Below are positions 4,981 through 5,101 of a stretch of 5,101 nucleotides of DNA, one piece after another (the first letter of the stretch is position 1; every line of letters starts with the position of its first letter). Below the pieces are notes generated by a model that was given only the letters and a program-made list of their open reading frames with translations, was not told the DNA's origin and ran no database searches. A program made the translations under genes and the position numbers. Source of the DNA: Candidatus Aminicenantes bacterium UBA4085 (GTDB lineage: Bacteria; Acidobacteriota; Aminicenantia; Aminicenantales; UBA4085). Location of the stretch: assembly GCA_002383325.1 (NCBI GenBank), contig DFYJ01000139.1, positions 499 through 5,599 on the forward strand, given 5' to 3'.

Positions 4981-5009
4981 TTGACTCACCGCACGCGTGA
5001 ACCTATCCT
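4981..5009 (+). promoter_or_regulatory. Sigma-70-type promoter of rmlA-like gene, apparently leaderless
   Basis: TTGACT (4981-4986, 5/6 match to -35) and TATCCT (5004-5009, 4/6 match to -10) are separated by an ideal 17 bp. The ATG at 5016 lies 6 bp after the -10 box, at or next to the expected transcription start. No Shine-Dalgarno sequence lies before it (GAACCTATCCTAGGCCC). This suggests a leaderless mRNA. Confidence 0.55.
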
Positions 5010-5015
5010 AGGCCC

Positions 5016-5101
5016 ATGAAAGGCATCATCTTGGCCGGCGGGGCCGGCACGCGCCTCTTTCCCATCACCCGCGTCGTCAGCAAGCAGCTCCTGCCCGTCT
5101 A
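5016..5101 (+). CDS. rmlA: RmlA-like glucose-1-phosphate thymidylyltransferase, 3' partial
   Basis: Only the first 28 codons and two bases of the next are in the window. They read [20 protein letters not shown] then VSKQLLPV and, presumably, Y. This is the N-terminal nucleotide-binding signature of sugar nucleotidyltransferases (GGxGTRLxPxT...K), and SKQLLPV is the form typical of RmlA/RfbA, which couples glucose-1-phosphate to dTTP as the first step to dTDP-rhamnose and related dTDP-deoxysugars. Relatives start at the same Met, which supports the ATG at 5016 despite the missing ribosome binding site. It belongs with the nucleotide-sugar genes upstream but appears to have its own promoter. 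Other nucleotidyltransferases share the GGxGTRL motif, so the rest of the gene is needed to be certain. Confidence 0.85.
   Translation, partial: MKGIILAGGAGTRLFPITRVVSKQLLPV

Noticed and set aside
4627..4989. Minus-strand open frame covering the end of the dehydrogenase gene and the miniature element
   Set aside because: It is antisense to the dehydrogenase gene and starts next to repeat DNA; no motifs were recognised.

Overview
This window looks like part of a bacterial surface-polysaccharide (O-antigen, capsule or glycan) locus. It is GC-rich with a strong preference for C-ending codons (GCC, ATC, CTC, GAC), and all real genes are on the + strand. It is probably from an uncultured or environmental lineage. 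The sequence alone does not fix the phylum. Repeat-flanked RAYT transposases of this kind are common in high-GC, repeat-rich phyla such as Acidobacteriota, Aminicenantes and Deltaproteobacteria, but that is only a guess.

Layout: (1) 1-869, the 3' part of a WlbA/WbpB-like Gfo/Idh/MocA oxidoreductase. (2) 854-2030, a complete mobile element: a 340-residue REP-associated tyrosine transposase (RAYT, Y1/HUH family) between 31-bp perfect inverted repeats. (3) 2072-3214, a WlbC/WbpE-like PLP-dependent DegT/DnrJ/EryC1 sugar aminotransferase. (4) 3215-3411, an intergenic gap with a degenerate purine-rich repeat, one solo copy of the element end, and a -10 box. (5) 3412-4887, a UDP-glucose 6-dehydrogenase-family nucleotide-sugar dehydrogenase. 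(6) 4872-4974, a 103-bp non-autonomous miniature element (MITE/REPIN-like) with the same ends. (7) 5016 onward, the start of an rmlA-like glucose-1-phosphate thymidylyltransferase, preceded by a promoter that appears to give a leaderless mRNA.

The 3-dehydrogenase, 3-aminotransferase and 6-dehydrogenase together fit synthesis of a UDP-activated 3-amino or 2,3-diamino uronic acid, the WbpA/B/E/D or Wlb type of pathway. The N-acetyltransferase (WbpD/WlbB) is not in the window. RmlA would start the dTDP-rhamnose or a related dTDP-sugar branch.

The most striking signal is not the sugar genes. A 28-bp sequence occurs five times with no mismatch and is present at all three gene junctions: as a transposase-bearing pair, a solo copy and a transposase-free pair. 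Its left end supplies the stop codon and the same last four residues (GVRS) to two unrelated enzymes. Its right end always lies directly against the next gene's promoter. This looks like a recently active RAYT system with its own miniature derivatives that lands precisely between a gene end and the following promoter.
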